A stretch of DNA of 64,000 nt from Bretschneidera sinensis (GCA_023935145.1 CM043700.1:38482620-38546619); one strand, 5' to 3'. Shown: positions 49,031 to 60,529, counted from the stretch's first letter. Made by a program: numbers and translations. Notes: a model not told the origin generated them from the sequence alone.

Positions 49031-49686
49031 GATGATGACAAAACTAATAATGTAAAAACAGTTTTAAAAACTAAGTGTTAAGATTTTACAAAAATTTGGA
49101 CAGAGTCTCCTCTGTTTTTCGAGTAAAACCACCCTGTAAACAAGCAAACACAGTTTATATTTCTTTCAACCAATCCAGAATTAAACTCAACCAATCAATG
49201 AACATTTTTACAAAGATATGGAGCAATGCTCCCCCTAAATCTATGCATTGGTTGCGTTTTACTTAGATTTTCTCGTTTTTCTCATTTTTCTCCTCTGTTT
49301 TGACAACAGCAACCAAAGGGGGCATTACATAAAAAATAAGCTACTTAGCCAATACATTCAAATAGGTTAAGAATACAAAGATGTACGCGAAGATTTGGTT
49401 TTTTTTTTAATTTCAGAAGCCTTCCCGAGAAGAACCGGAAGTTTTTCAAGCATTTAAGCATTTTATATCAGTTTTAGTGACCAAACAGAGTTTTAAGACA
49501 GTCTTAACATATCACAAATAGCATAAATAAATGCAAGAAATATGGCTAATAGTATTACATCATCATAGAGAATACGTCAATACAAGCAGGGCCTCACAGA
49601 GCCATAACTAAGAAAAACATACATGAGATGTCCGTGCTATGTGACAAAAACTGGAAAAGCGCTAAGAACAGATAAAAGATAGAGAT

Positions 49687-50943
49687 TCATGGTGCGGGAG
49701 AGTCCAAGCTGTCACGAAGAAGTTCCCTAATCTCAGCTAGGGAACCCTCGGTGTGCTCTCGATGTAACTCGAAGTCGTCCCGTAGGTGGTCTATGGAGGA
49801 ACTCAGCCTCTGGTAATCGGACTGCATGGACTGAAAACCGGACTCCATCATCATCTGAAGACTCGTGATAGCTCGTAGGATGTCACCATAACCAGTCTGA
49901 CCAGTACTCGAGTCACCAATGGGAGGTGCTCGGGTATCCGTCTCCATCTCAGCAATCGTATCAGCATCCTCATCACTGTCACTCGCATCCTCTCGAATCC
50001 TTAGGAGCTTTCCGGCCTTTGGATAGAGAAACCCTTCACGAACAGTACATCCCATCTTCTTCAGAGATGAGATGTTGATGATATCCGTCAATCCGATATC
50101 CTGAGCCTCGGAGGCAGGCAAAGGTACCCGGAAGTGCTGGAGGATAAGCGTAATGAGCATCCCATAAGGAAGACACCCGAAGTCGTTTGCTTCGCCGTTT
50201 ATCATGTTGGCGAGCAGCAGAGGATATATATTGAAGTGGTGCCCAGATTTTAGGCACGAAATCAATACCGTATCTATTTTAGATAGATACCCTCGACTCC
50301 CGAGTCTTGGGTGGATGGTCCAACTGACAATCGATTAAAACATCTTTGAGTCAAGGGGCAAGTCACTACATGTGTGAAATGTAGTGGGTCTGTACACATA
50401 GTTAGGGTCGCCCCTGACTATCCGACAGGCCTCCTCAACTTCAAAGTTGTCTGGCCATCCATCCAGACTCCATTGAACCCCCCTTATAGAGATTCTCAGA
50501 ATGCTCATCAGGAGGTCAGTGTTGACCTCAAACTCCACACCGCTAACTCTGGTTCTGAATCTCAGAGCCAGAGGACTGGGTTTCACCAAGTTCACATAGA
50601 ACTGGTGAATCAGTCGCGGGTAATATTTTTCATGAATTCTGACCAGTGGGGTCAGATTTATTGCCTCAAAGGCTGGTAGAATATCAAAATTACCATGGCG
50701 AATAGAGTGGAAACCAACGACTCTACCCGTCATGATTTTCTTGTGACGGATTATAGAATTGTACCACTTATGAGCCGCTGGGCTGTAAAACAGAGTCTGC
50801 TCCAACTCTGTTCTGGGCTCCTTGTTGGATGACCCTGCTGCTCCCTTCCCTTTCGACTCCGAAGCCGAAGGTTTTGAAGACCTTGGCTTTTTGGGCGCAT
50901 TAGGTCCACTAGTTGTAAGTTTTATACGGATTTTGTCACTCAT
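49687..50943 (-). pseudogene. Third ORF of the Sirevirus-like element (one in-frame stop)
   Basis: One frame of 419 codons runs from ATG 50943 to the stop at 49687, broken only by a TAA after SKMF (50335). The N-terminal part is Ser/Lys-rich (MSDKIRIKLTTSGPNAPKKP) and is followed by HKWYNSIIRHKKIMTGRVVG, RIHEKYYPRLIHQFYVNLVK and RVSGVEFEVNTDLLMSILRI. This resembles the domain annotated in plant genomes as putative plant transposon protein. The last 110 residues are acidic and helical (SLQMMMESGFQSMQSDYQRL), a likely coiled coil. I see no signal peptide or convincing membrane span, so it is not an obvious envelope protein. Its role is unknown. A palindrome array and TATA box stand upstream. 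Confidence 0.8.
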
Positions 50944-51152
50944 TTTCGAGAAATTTGAAGTTTTTGGAAAAAGTAAATTTGGTAAAAATGAGAGATTTTA
51001 ACCGTAGAAAGTTTAAAATCTCTTTAGGAATGAGTAGATCGGTGTGTTTAGAAGGGATTTGGATGGTTTTTAGATCAAAAAGATGAAATTTTCTAGAGAG
51101 AGAAAGCTTGGGCTCTTTGAAAATGGTGTAAAAATGGCGAAAATGAACAGTC

Positions 51153-51162
51153 CCTTTTATAG
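51153..51162 (-). promoter_or_regulatory. TATA box of a possible internal promoter
   Basis: CTATAAAAGG on the minus strand, 10 bp beyond the nearest palindrome and 210 bp before the third ORF's ATG. Confidence 0.55.
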
Positions 51163-51172
51163 AATCGCGATA

Positions 51173-51509
51173 CCAGTCGACTGGGGTCGATATACCAGTC
51201 GACTGGGTCCCTTTGAAAAGATGAACAGCTTCTTTACCAGTCGATTGGATAAACGTACCAGTCGACTGGGTAAACTGACAGTGAGTTACCAGTCGACTGG
51301 GCTATATTTACCAGTCGACTGGAGGACAAGGGGTATTAAAAAAATTGGTTCCAAACAGGATTTGATCTTATAGACGATTGGAGAAGACTTACCAGTCATC
51401 TGGAATATTTGACAGAGAATTACCAGTCGACTGGGTCAAAATTACCAGTCGACTGGAAGATCAGGTAGAGACTTACCAGTCGACTGGAGCACATTTACCA
51501 GTCGACTGG
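51173..51509. promoter_or_regulatory. Internal palindrome array CCAGTCGACTGG
   Basis: Copies start at 51173, 51195, 51237 (GATTGG variant), 51258, 51289, 51311, a decayed copy at about 51370, a variant at 51392 (CCAGTCATCTGG), then 51423, 51445, 51476 and 51498. Pair spacing is 21-22 bp in all six pairs, and most gaps between pairs are 31 bp. The array lies between the end of RNase H (51650) and the third ORF. Confidence 0.9.
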
Positions 51510-51649
51510 ATCCTGAGAAAAATTTCCAGTCCTGAATTTTTAGCACGATTTTGTTTATCTATGACATTTTTGAGTGAGGGGAATAATTAAACATGGATTA
51601 ATATTCTATCACTCAATGTCAAACATGCAAATGATGAAATGAGATGTAA

Positions 51650-54600
51650 TTAAACATTTAGTTTATCAAAATCAAGCAATTCCATCAACATTCTAATCTT
51701 ACAAAAACTAGCTTCACTTAAGGGTTTTGTAAGAATATCAGCTATTTGATCTTCTGAAGGTATAAATTCTAATCTTATATCACCTTTTTGAGCATGGTCT
51801 CTTAAGAAATGATGTCTAATCTCTATATGCTTGGTTCTAGAGTGCTGAATAGGATTTTTGGTTAGGTTGATGGCACTAGTATTATCACAAAATATAGGAA
51901 TATTTTTTAGACTCATGCCATAGTCTTCTAGTTGTTGTTTCATCCATAGTACTTGGGCACAACAACTGCCAACTGCTACATATTCCGCCTCAGTGGTTGA
52001 TAGTGCAACTGAATTCTGTTTCTTGGAGAACCAAGAAGTTAACATAGCACCTAAGAATTGGCATGTTCCACTTGTGCTTTTTCTATCTAACCTACATCCA
52101 GCAAAATCAGCATCCGAATATCCTACTAGCTCAAAAGATGATTCTCTAGAATACCATAATCCTATGGTCTGAGTCCCTTGTAGATATCTAAGGACTCTTT
52201 TTACTGCAACTACATGTGATTCCTTAGGATTAGATTGAAATCTAGCACACATGCATACACTGAACATTATATCAGGTCTACTTGCAGTCAAGTACAGTAA
52301 AGCACCTATCATGCTTCTATAATATTTAGAATCTACAGTTTTACCTCATTCATCAAGATCAAGTTTGGTGGTTGTGCTCATAGGCGTTCCAATAGGCTTT
52401 GAGCTTTCCATCCCGAATCTCTTTAGTAGATCTTTGATGTACTTTTGTTGATTGATGAAGATACCTCCTTTTAGTTGCTTGATTTGCAGTCCAAGGAAGT
52501 AGGTAAGTTCTCCCATCATGCTCATTTCAAATTCACCTTGCATGCACTTTGCAAATTCTTGACACATAGATTCATTAGTAGCACCAAATATAATATCATC
52601 AACATATATTTGAACTATCAAAGTGTCATTTTTGTGAGTTTTTGTGAAGAGAGTTGTGTCAATTTTACCTCTTTCAAAATCATTGTCAATTAAAAATTTG
52701 CTTAATCTTTCATACCATGCTCTTGGAGCTTGCTTCAACCCATATAGAGCTTTAGAAAGTTTATAGACATGATCTGGAAGACTAGGATTTTCAAATCCAA
52801 TAGGTTGTTCAACATAAACCTCTTCTTCTATAAAGCCATTTAAAAAGGCACTTTTCACATCCATTTGAAATAGCTTGAATTTATTAAAGCATGCAAAGGC
52901 TAATAACATTCTAATAGCTTCTAATCTAGCTACGGGAGCATAGGTTTCATCAAAATCTATTCCTTCCTCTTGGTTATATCCTTTAGCAACTAGTCTAGCC
53001 TTATTTCTAGTTACTATACCATTTTCATCCATTTTATTTCTATATACCCATTTAGTTCTAATAATTGAATGATCTTTAGGTCTTGGAACTAGTTCCCAAA
53101 CATTGTTTCTCTCAAATTGATTTATCTTTTCCTGCATTGCAATTATCCAATCATTATCTTTTTCAGCTTCTATAAATGTCTTAGGTTCTACTTGAGACAA
53201 ATAAGCTACAAAATTGCAAATATTTCTAATGGAAGAGCGAGTTCTTACCCCTTGTGAAGGATCACCAATTACTTGATCAATTGGATGATGATTTACATAC
53301 CTCCAATCCTTGGGTAGATTTTCTTCTTGTTGACTTGAGGATGGTTGGTCCAAATTTGGAGTTGCCATCCCTTCATTTGTTTGAGTAGAACTCACTTTTA
53401 GGTCAACAATGGGAGTAGGAGTTTCCATTCTTGGAATAAAATCTGCATCATCTTTAAAGGAAACTTCTCCACTACTCATTGGGTTAGATTCATCAATAGT
53501 TACATGCACAGATTCTTCTACTACTAGAGTTCTCTTATTGAAAACTCTATAAGCCTTACTAGTAGTAGAATATCCTAAAAATATCCCTTCATCGGTCTTG
53601 GAATCAAATTTACCCAAGTTAGTTTTATTGTTATTTAAGATGAAGCACTTACTACCAAAGGCACGAAAATAGGAAATATTGGGCTTTCTCCCTTTCCATA
53701 GTTCATATGGTGTTTTATCAAGCAGGGGCCTTATCAAAATTCTATTTAAAATATAGCAAGAAGTATTCACGGCTTCAGCCCAAAAATATTTTGGTAAATT
53801 ATTTTCACAAAGCATTGTTCTTGAAAATTCTTCTAGAATTCTATTTTTCCTCTCAACAACTCTATTTTGTTGAGAAGTTCTAGAAGAATTTGTGATTAAT
53901 TCCATTTTCATCACAAAATTTTGAAAAGCTTTGATTTTCAAATTCTTTGCCATGATCACTTCTTATGCTTGAAATACAAATTCTTTTTTCATTTTGTACC
54001 TTTTTGCAAAACTTTTCAAATCCTTTGAAAGCTTCATCTTTATAAGCAATAAAAATAACAAAGGTATATCTTGAATAGCCATCAATAATAACAAGAGCAT
54101 ATTGATGGCCACCTAGACTAATGGTACTAATTGGACCAAATAAGTCCATATGGAAAAGTTCCAAAGGTCTAGTAGTTGAGACTACATTTTTTGCTTTAAA
54201 AGATATCCTAGATTGTTTTCCCATTTGACAAGCATTGCAAATTTTGTTTTTCTCAAAATTGATTTTAGGAAGACCAATAACTAAATCTTTTCTTGAAACA
54301 ATTTTTAGCAAGTTCATGTTTACATGACCAAGCCTTCTATGCCATAGCCATTGATTTTCACTAAAAGCAGGAAAACATTTTTCATTATTGGAATGTAAGG
54401 ATTTCAAATCAACTATATAGACATTTTCATGTCTATGGCCAATGAATTTGATCTTGTTGCTCTTGATGTCTATAACTAGACAATGAGAGGTCTCAAATGT
54501 GACTTTATATCCTTTGTCACATAATTGACTAATGCTAAGTAAATTTGGCTTAAGGCCTTGAACTAGCAATACATTATCTAAGGTTGAGAAATCATTACCG

Positions 54601-54767
54601 ACTTTTCCATGCCCGATGATCTTTATTTTAGTATTGTCTCCAATGGTCACAAGTCCACCATCTTTTAGAGTTAGCTCCTTGAATACGCTTTTATCACCGG
54701 TCATATGCTTCGAGCAACCGCTATCAAGGTACCAACAGTTACCTTTCTCCTTGGTGTGAAGGCAAAT
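51650..54767 (-). pseudogene. Sirevirus-like pol (protease, integrase, RT, RNase H)
   Basis: Directly after the TAG come WYLDSGCSKHMTGD (protease DSG), WLWHRRLGHVNMN and CNACQMGKQSR (integrase zinc site), HMDLFGPIS and [11 protein letters not shown] (integrase acidic residues), all in 54704-53880. A one-base shift near 53882 moves to 53959-52346, with [14 protein letters not shown], the RT motifs [12 protein letters not shown] and [11 protein letters not shown], and the linker [20 protein letters not shown]. An in-frame TGA (DLDE stop GKTVD) precedes 52312-51650, which carries RNase H: GYSDADFAGCRLDRKSTSG, STTEAEYVA, SRTKHIEIRHHFLRD, ADILTKPL. Only three small lesions are seen in pol, so it was active recently. 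Confidence 0.92.
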
Positions 54768-56824
54768 CTACATCACACAAGGATATACGATAGCACTTTT
54801 AGGTACCCAAAATTTCTTGGGTCCTTTGGGGTTATTCCTGGAAAATACGGTTCCTTTTGGGACCCATACTTTCTTAATATGTGGTGCTCTATGAACAAGT
54901 TGATGATGTACAATCCTAGCATTATAGTCATAGAAATTTCTAGGAAATCTTACATGTGCATTCCTATAATCCTTAGGATGATAGTTCCTAGGATACATGT
55001 TTCTATGGTAAGGAGTATGAAAATGCATGTCATTTCCAGAAAATGAATGATGATGCATTCTAGGATACATGCTAGCATATGTATGCAAGCTATTTCTAGA
55101 ATAGCCATGATGGTGATTCCTAGGATGAGCATGAGCAGAATGCATTATTTGACTATACACATTGTTCCTAGAATGAGCATGATAATGATTTCTAGGATGA
55201 GTATTAGCATTTCTAGAATGAGCATACATATAAGCATGAGTATTTTTAGAATGCTTCAATTTAGTATGATCATTTAAGTTTCTAGACTTCCTAGGATTTA
55301 TCAAGGGATTGCTTTTAACAATGCTAGGAGCTTTTGAAGTAGAAGCTCCATCTACACAAGAGGCTTTCATGAATAAGCTCTCTTTTGTTTTTTGTTTTCC
55401 CAATGGAGAATATCCTACACCAGATTTTCCTCCACTTAATCTTTGGGAAGAAAGCACTTCATCAAGTTTTTCTTTACCAAGCATAAGTCTAGATATAGTG
55501 CTGTTTAATTCAGAAATTTTATTTTTCAAATTCTCATTTTCATCTTTAAGAAAATCTTGAGATGAATCATACAGTAAGGATGATAATTTTTCTTTTTCTT
55601 CTCTAAGAATTATCATTTCTTTAGAAAGAGATGATACTTCTTTCTTGAGAATAGAATTTCTAGAATCAAATTTCTTTAATTCTTCATGCATTTCATTTAT
55701 AACTTCTAGCAGTTCTTCACTACTAGTAACAATATTATTTTTTGAAGAGGGAGAAGATGTTACCTCACTTTCATCATCGATTGCCATCAAACAGAGGTTG
55801 GCAATTTCTTCGTATCCAATTTCTTTGTCTGATGACTCATCTTCTTCATCATTTTCCAGGTAGTTGCTACCATAGCTTTCTTCTTGAAGCCCTTGTATGG
55901 TTTGCTTGAAACCGGACAGTCAGCTTTTATATGTCCTGGCTTCTTGCAGCCATAGCACATAAGTGGTTCCCTTTTTGAGGTGGGATCCTTTGAGTAAGGT
56001 TTCTTGCTTTTCTTCAAGAATCTATGGAATTGTCTGGTGATTAAAGCCATTTCACCATCCTCTTCACTGCTCTCTGCTTCTTGTTCTAATTCCTTTTCTT
56101 TGTTGCTCATAGAAGCTTTGAGAGCAATTTGCTTTTTCTTCTTCTCATCATCATTGACGATGGGAGTCATTTCTTCCATCTCGTATGTCAATAATGACCC
56201 AAGCAGCGTCTCAACATCAAGCTTGTCAAGATTTTTGGCCTCCTGAATGGCTGTCCTCTTTGGTTTCCATTCTGGTGGCAGAGATCTTAAGATTTTTCTG
56301 GTTAGTTCAACTTCCTCAATATTCTTGCCAAGCAATCTTAAACCATTTATAATAGTAGTGAATCGTGACTGCATTTCGGAAATGGTTTCGTTAGGAGACA
56401 TCTTAAAAGATTCATACTCAGAAATTAGCATGTAAATTTTAGACTTTTTTACTTCACTTGTTCCTTCATATGTGACTTGCAATTTATCCCATATATCTTT
56501 AGCAGAAACACATGCAGATATTTTGTTATATTCAGAAATATCTAATGCACAATGTAGCATGCTTGTTGCTCTGCTATTGAGAGACATCGTTCTACAATCC
56601 TCGTCAGTAAACTCAGTTTTGAGTTTAGACATTGTATGAAGAGTCTCTCCAATAACTAATTCTTTTGAGGGAATTTTAGGTCCCTCTTCTATAATTCTCC
56701 ATAGATTGTAATCTTGTCCTTCGACGAAGATTTTCATTCTATTTTTCCAATAGTTATAATTTGAGCCATTGAACAATGGTGGTCTAGTATAAGAGTGTCC
56801 CTCAGAGTAGCTATTTGCTGCCAT
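54768..56824 (-). pseudogene. Sirevirus-like gag with coiled coil and His-rich tail
   Basis: ATG 56824 starts MAANSYSEGHSYTRPPLFNG. The gag core has WKNRMKIFVEGQDYNLWRII and LRSLPPEWKPKRTAIQEAKN, and the zinc knuckle is CYGCKKPGHIKADC. After VATTW a one-base shift (near 55858) ends this frame at 55787. The other frame continues in the family's usual way (acidic run, then NLCLMAIDDESEV) as 55790-54768. That part has a long coiled coil (ELKKFDSRNSILKKEVSSLS) and then an unusual repeat of His, Asn, Tyr and Arg with many PRN/SRN units (about residues 190-300). It ends at the TAG at 54768. The repeat-rich tail is typical of long Sirevirus gags. Confidence 0.88.
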
Positions 56825-56865
56825 TGGATCAACTCTAGGAATTTAAGCCTAATATAGAGAACGAA

Positions 56866-56877
56866 GCTCTGATACCA
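56866..56877 (-). promoter_or_regulatory. Primer-binding site of the Sirevirus-like element
   Basis: TGGTATCAGAGC on the minus strand, two bases inside the 5' LTR. It is complementary to initiator methionine tRNA. Confidence 0.9.
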
Positions 56878-56879
56878 AT

Positions 56880-58128
56880 TGTAGCTCGAGGTTTCAACCC
56901 AAGAGGGGGGGTGAATTGGGTTTTTAAAAACTTTTGCGGAATTTGTACGAGTTTATAAAAACTGATAAGCAACAAATAATTAATACAAGTAATAAGCTGT
57001 AAATAAGGAGTTTAAGAAAAGAGGATGCAAACACAGTTATAGTGGTTCGGCAATATCGGATTCGTTCCGACCCTACGTCCACTCTCTTCAAGGAACTCCT
57101 TGAAGTAATCCACTAAGAAAACTTAGTCGCACAACTTAGCCGGGTGTTGCACAAACCGTACACAAGCAATTTACAGGAATTGCTTAAAACGAAAAATCCC
57201 CTCCCTTTCGGAAGTTTCCCCTTCCTCTCGGAAGTAATCCCTTTACAAAGATGGTGTAAAGTAAAAGGTAGAGAGACAACAAATGAAAGCTTATTACAAC
57301 AGAAATGTCTTTCTTTCAAAGTAAAGCTTGAAGAAATGGCTCAACAAGATTATTTCAAAGCTTTTTGTGTTTCAAGAGTATAAAAACTTGATTATATGAG
57401 ATCAACTCTTTTTGAATATGTGTAGCTTCTTCTTGAATGCTTAACTGAATGGGTTTATATAGCAATCAATTAATATGGCCATTTTGGACTTTAATTTGAA
57501 AAAGATTTACTTTAAAATGTTCAGATTTGGAGTCCAACGGTCATATTTTTGAATTACCAGTCGACTGGGTCGAGATACCAGTCGACTGGGTTCACTTGAA
57601 AAATACTCGTTTTCAGACCTTCTGGGTATCCAGTCGACTGGTATATATCATCCAGTCGACTGGGGACTTTTTGTCCATTTTACCAGTCGATTGGGTTGAT
57701 TCATCCAGTCGATTGGAAACATACTGGTCAATGTACCAGTCGACTGGTTTGTTTCATCCAGTCGACTGGGTACCTTCTGACCTATATACCAGTCGACTGG
57801 TATATGTACCCAGTCGACCGGGTTGTTTTCCAACCCAGTTTTCCTTCTGTTTTTCATTAAAAACATTTAAAAATAATGGTTTTAGAAAAACCTTTTGTGT
57901 TTGAGCCATTGAACAAGCTAATACAATGTATGAGTGAGACTTACATTAGTTTTAAACCTTAAGACCTATACTAGATCTTCAGTCTTCACTTGATACTTGA
58001 TTTGGTTCGAGTTTTTGCACTTTGATCCTTGGTTGAATGTGTTTGATCCTTAATACAAGTTAGTTTAAATATGTTAGTTAAATAACAGTTGTGTTTTGCC
58101 ATCATTAAAATACGGGCGAGGGTCAACA
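56880..58128 (-). repeat. 5' LTR of the Sirevirus-like element
   Basis: 1249 bp. The palindrome array is at 57557-57821, where three of the ten copies carry a changed base (two GATTGG, one GACCGG). The LTR TATA box is conserved. Confidence 0.93.
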
Positions 58129-58600
58129 ACGTGTTTTGATTGACAACGAGAGCTCGGCGGATATATTATTCTATTATGCCTTCCAGCGTATGGAGCTAAA
58201 GGATTAGCATTTAGAGTCGGCCCCGGCCCCCCTCTATGGTTTTGATGGATCTCTAGTCTTCGCCGAGGGAAGCATAGTCCTCCTTGTTATTGCAGGGACA
58301 GCGCCACGGACATCCACTGTACAGACCACTTTCTTGGTAGTTAAGCAGCCTTCCTCTTACAACATGATCCTCGGTCGACCCACCCTCAACAAACTAATAG
58401 CTGTTGTCTCCACGTATCATTTGAAGGTTAAGTTTCCTACCAGTGAGGAGGTGGGAATGATCAGAGGTAATCAGAGGGCCTCTTAGTCCTGCTATCTGAA
58501 TGCTATCAATGAAGGGAAGAAGGCTGAAGCCCTGCCCTTTGAGGTGGAAGACATCAGTGATGAAATGAAGACCTCAAGGGGACGACTTGTGGAGGAGTTA
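58129..58600 (+). pseudogene. Gypsy protease, second part
   Basis: The frame continues after the insertion with VLIDNESSADILFYYAFQRM. The catalytic Asp is kept, but the expected D-G/S-S context reads DNESS. Further on are VQTTFLVVKQPSSYNMILGR and PTLNKLIAVVSTYHLKVKF, the usual flap and ILGR end of retropepsins, then a stop at 58484. The left part is at about 47690-47767. Confidence 0.82.
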
Positions 58601-59630
58601 ACTCCGGTACCCCATGGGAGAGACCCCACTTTAACCGTCCAAATAGGATCAAATCTCTCTGAAAAGCATAGGGAAGAGCTCCTCTCCCTCCTCTAGAAAA
58701 ATCGAGACTTATTTGCCTGGTCTGCGCCAGATATACCAGGGATCGATCCCAGAACCATCGAGCATTACCTAAACATAGACCTGAAGTACAAGCCAGTTGC
58801 CCAGAAGAAAAGGAATTTCGCCCCAGAATGTCAGGTTGCCATCAATGCTAAGGTAGAAAAACTGCTTGAGGCTGGCTTCATCCGAAAGGCAAAATAACCC
58901 GAGTGGGTGTTGAACGTAGTGATGGTCTGAAAAGCCAACGGTAAATAGCGGATCTGCATCGACTTTACCAACCTAAACAAAGCCTATCCAAATGATAGCT
59001 TTCCTCTCCCACAAGTCGATTAGCTGGTGGACACCACTTCGAGGCACAAACTCCTCTCCTTTATGGATACATACTCCGGCTACAACCAAATTTTCATGTA
59101 TGGGCAAGACCAAGACAAGACTGCCTTTATCACTGACCGAGGGATGTATTACTATAAGGTCATACCCTTCAGACTCAAGAATGTCGGCGCAACATATCAA
59201 AGGCTAGTGAACAAAATCTTCAAAGGGCAGATAGGGTGAAACATGAAGGTCTACGTGGATGATATGCTGGTTAAGAGTATGGAGGCACGAAACCACAGAT
59301 CGAATTTAGAGGAAGCATTTGGAGTACTACGCAAGCATAACATGAGATTGAATCCCGTGAAGTGTGCGTTTAGTGTAACAGGAGGGAAGTTTCTAGGGTT
59401 CGTGGTCACCCAAAAGGGAATAAAAGTCAACACAAAAAAGATAAATGCCATTCTTGATATGGCATCCCCTAAGTCCGTGAAAGAAGTACATCGGCTCACT
59501 AAGAGAATTGCTGCCCTGAGTCGCTTCATGTCCAAGTCTGCGGAGAGATACCTAACTTTTTTCAAGGCTATCAGAAAGACAAAAGATTTTTCTCGGACAG
59601 AAGACTGTCAGGAAGCATTTTAAGGGTTAA
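58600..59630 (+). pseudogene. Gypsy reverse transcriptase, decayed
   Basis: The start resembles LFAWSAPDIPGIDPRTIEHY. Then come FAPECQVAINAKVEKLLEAG, a stop, RICIDFTNLNKAYPNDSFPL, LLSFMDTYSGYNQIFMYGQD and, after a further stop, MKVYVDDMLVKSMEARNHRS with the YVDD catalytic box. GGKFLGFVVTQKGIKVNTKK and ALSRFMSKSAERYLTFFKAI mark the thumb and connection. At least six in-frame stops are present, several of them from TGG or CGA. Confidence 0.9.
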
Positions 59631-59639
59631 AAAAGTATC

Positions 59640-60520
59640 TAAGCACGCCCCCGCTCCTAACCAAACCACTCCTCGGCGAAAAACTATTCTTGTACTTATC
59701 AACTGGACAAGGCACTATGGTCACTGTCCTGATCCAAGAAAAAAAAGGCGTCCAAAGACCCATCTACTATGTCAGTAGGATCCTTTATAAAGCAGAAGTA
59801 AGGTATCCCCCTATTGAGAAAATGTTATGTGCTCTCGTAATAGCTGCACGAAAACTCTGACCATATTTTCAGGCGCACACAATCATCTTCCTGACCGATC
59901 AGCCTCTGAAGCAGGTCCTACATAACCCAAGTGTTTCCGAGAGAATGGTAAAATGGGTGGTAGAGCTAGGGGAATTCGATATCCGATACGATCCACGGAA
60001 GGCAATAAAGGGCCAAGCCTTCGCCGACTTCATAGTCGAGATGACCCTATCCACAGATTTGGGCAAAGCAACAGAAACATAGTCTTCTGAACCACCTCCA
60101 AGGTGGTTCAACAACAAGACAGAGTACGAAGCCCTACTGGCTGGCCTAAGATTGGCCAAAGCATTGGCCGTCGAGGCACTAGATGTGTTTAACGACTCAC
60201 AGCTGGTACTAAACCAGGTGACAAGCGAATTTGAGGCCTGGGGAAAAAAACTCGATCGGCATCTCCAAAAGGTTAAAGAACTTGCTGCAAGGTTCAAAAA
60301 GTTTCAGTTCACTCAAGTTCTGCGGGCCAAAAACTCCAAAGCAGACACTCTGGCCAACTTGGCCTCATCCCAGCACCTAGAACCAACCCAAGCTGTCTAC
60401 CTAGAGACCTTCTCAGCTCCAAGCATAGATGAGCCCCCAGTCCTGCCAATAGAAGAAAAAGAAACATGGATGGACCCAATCCTCCTGTATTTGAGGAACG
60501 GAGAACTCCCCGAGCAGTAA
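59640..60520 (+). pseudogene. Gypsy dual RNase H (Ty3-type and archaeal-type)
   Basis: First domain: LFLYLSTGQGTMVTVLIQEK, RPIYYVSRILYKAEVRYPPI, FLTDQPLKQVLHNPS, with a stop in KLxPYFQ. After a linker the second domain reads KTEYEALLAGLRLAKALAVE, LDVFNDSQLVLNQVTSEFEA and AKNSKADTLANLASSQHLEP. This is the archaeal-type RNase H acquired by Tat elements, with the acidic residues in EYEAL, NDSQL and KADTL visible. The first acidic segment of the second domain is lost in the stop at about 60080. Confidence 0.88.
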
Positions 60521-60529
60521 AGCAAGGCC

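Larger units (their letters stand above)
47768..58128 (-). mobile_element. Sirevirus-like Ty1-copia retrotransposon, nearly intact
   Basis: 10,361 bp with two LTRs of 1249 bp and ACGTG direct repeats at 47763-47767 and 58129-58133. Minus-strand order: LTR, PBS, long gag with zinc knuckle and coiled coil, in-frame TAG, protease, integrase, RT, RNase H, palindrome array, third ORF, polypurine tract, LTR. Size, gag type, a stop between gag and pol, an extra ORF after RNase H and LTR palindromes are Sirevirus traits. I counted about 28 differences between the LTRs (about 2%), most of them transitions. Lesions: a frameshift in gag, one in integrase, and in-frame stops between RT and RNase H and in the third ORF. 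Confidence 0.92.

Noticed and set aside
51173..51509. CRISPR-like regular array of short repeats
   Set aside because: The repeats are 12-bp palindromes with alternating 10-bp and 19-bp spacers of related sequence in a plant retrotransposon. There are no unique spacers and no cas genes.
54705..55560. Plus-strand frames opposite the Sirevirus-like gag and protease
   Set aside because: They are shadows of the minus-strand coding sequence, rich in Met/Ile/Ser because the gag tail is rich in His, Asn and Tyr codons.
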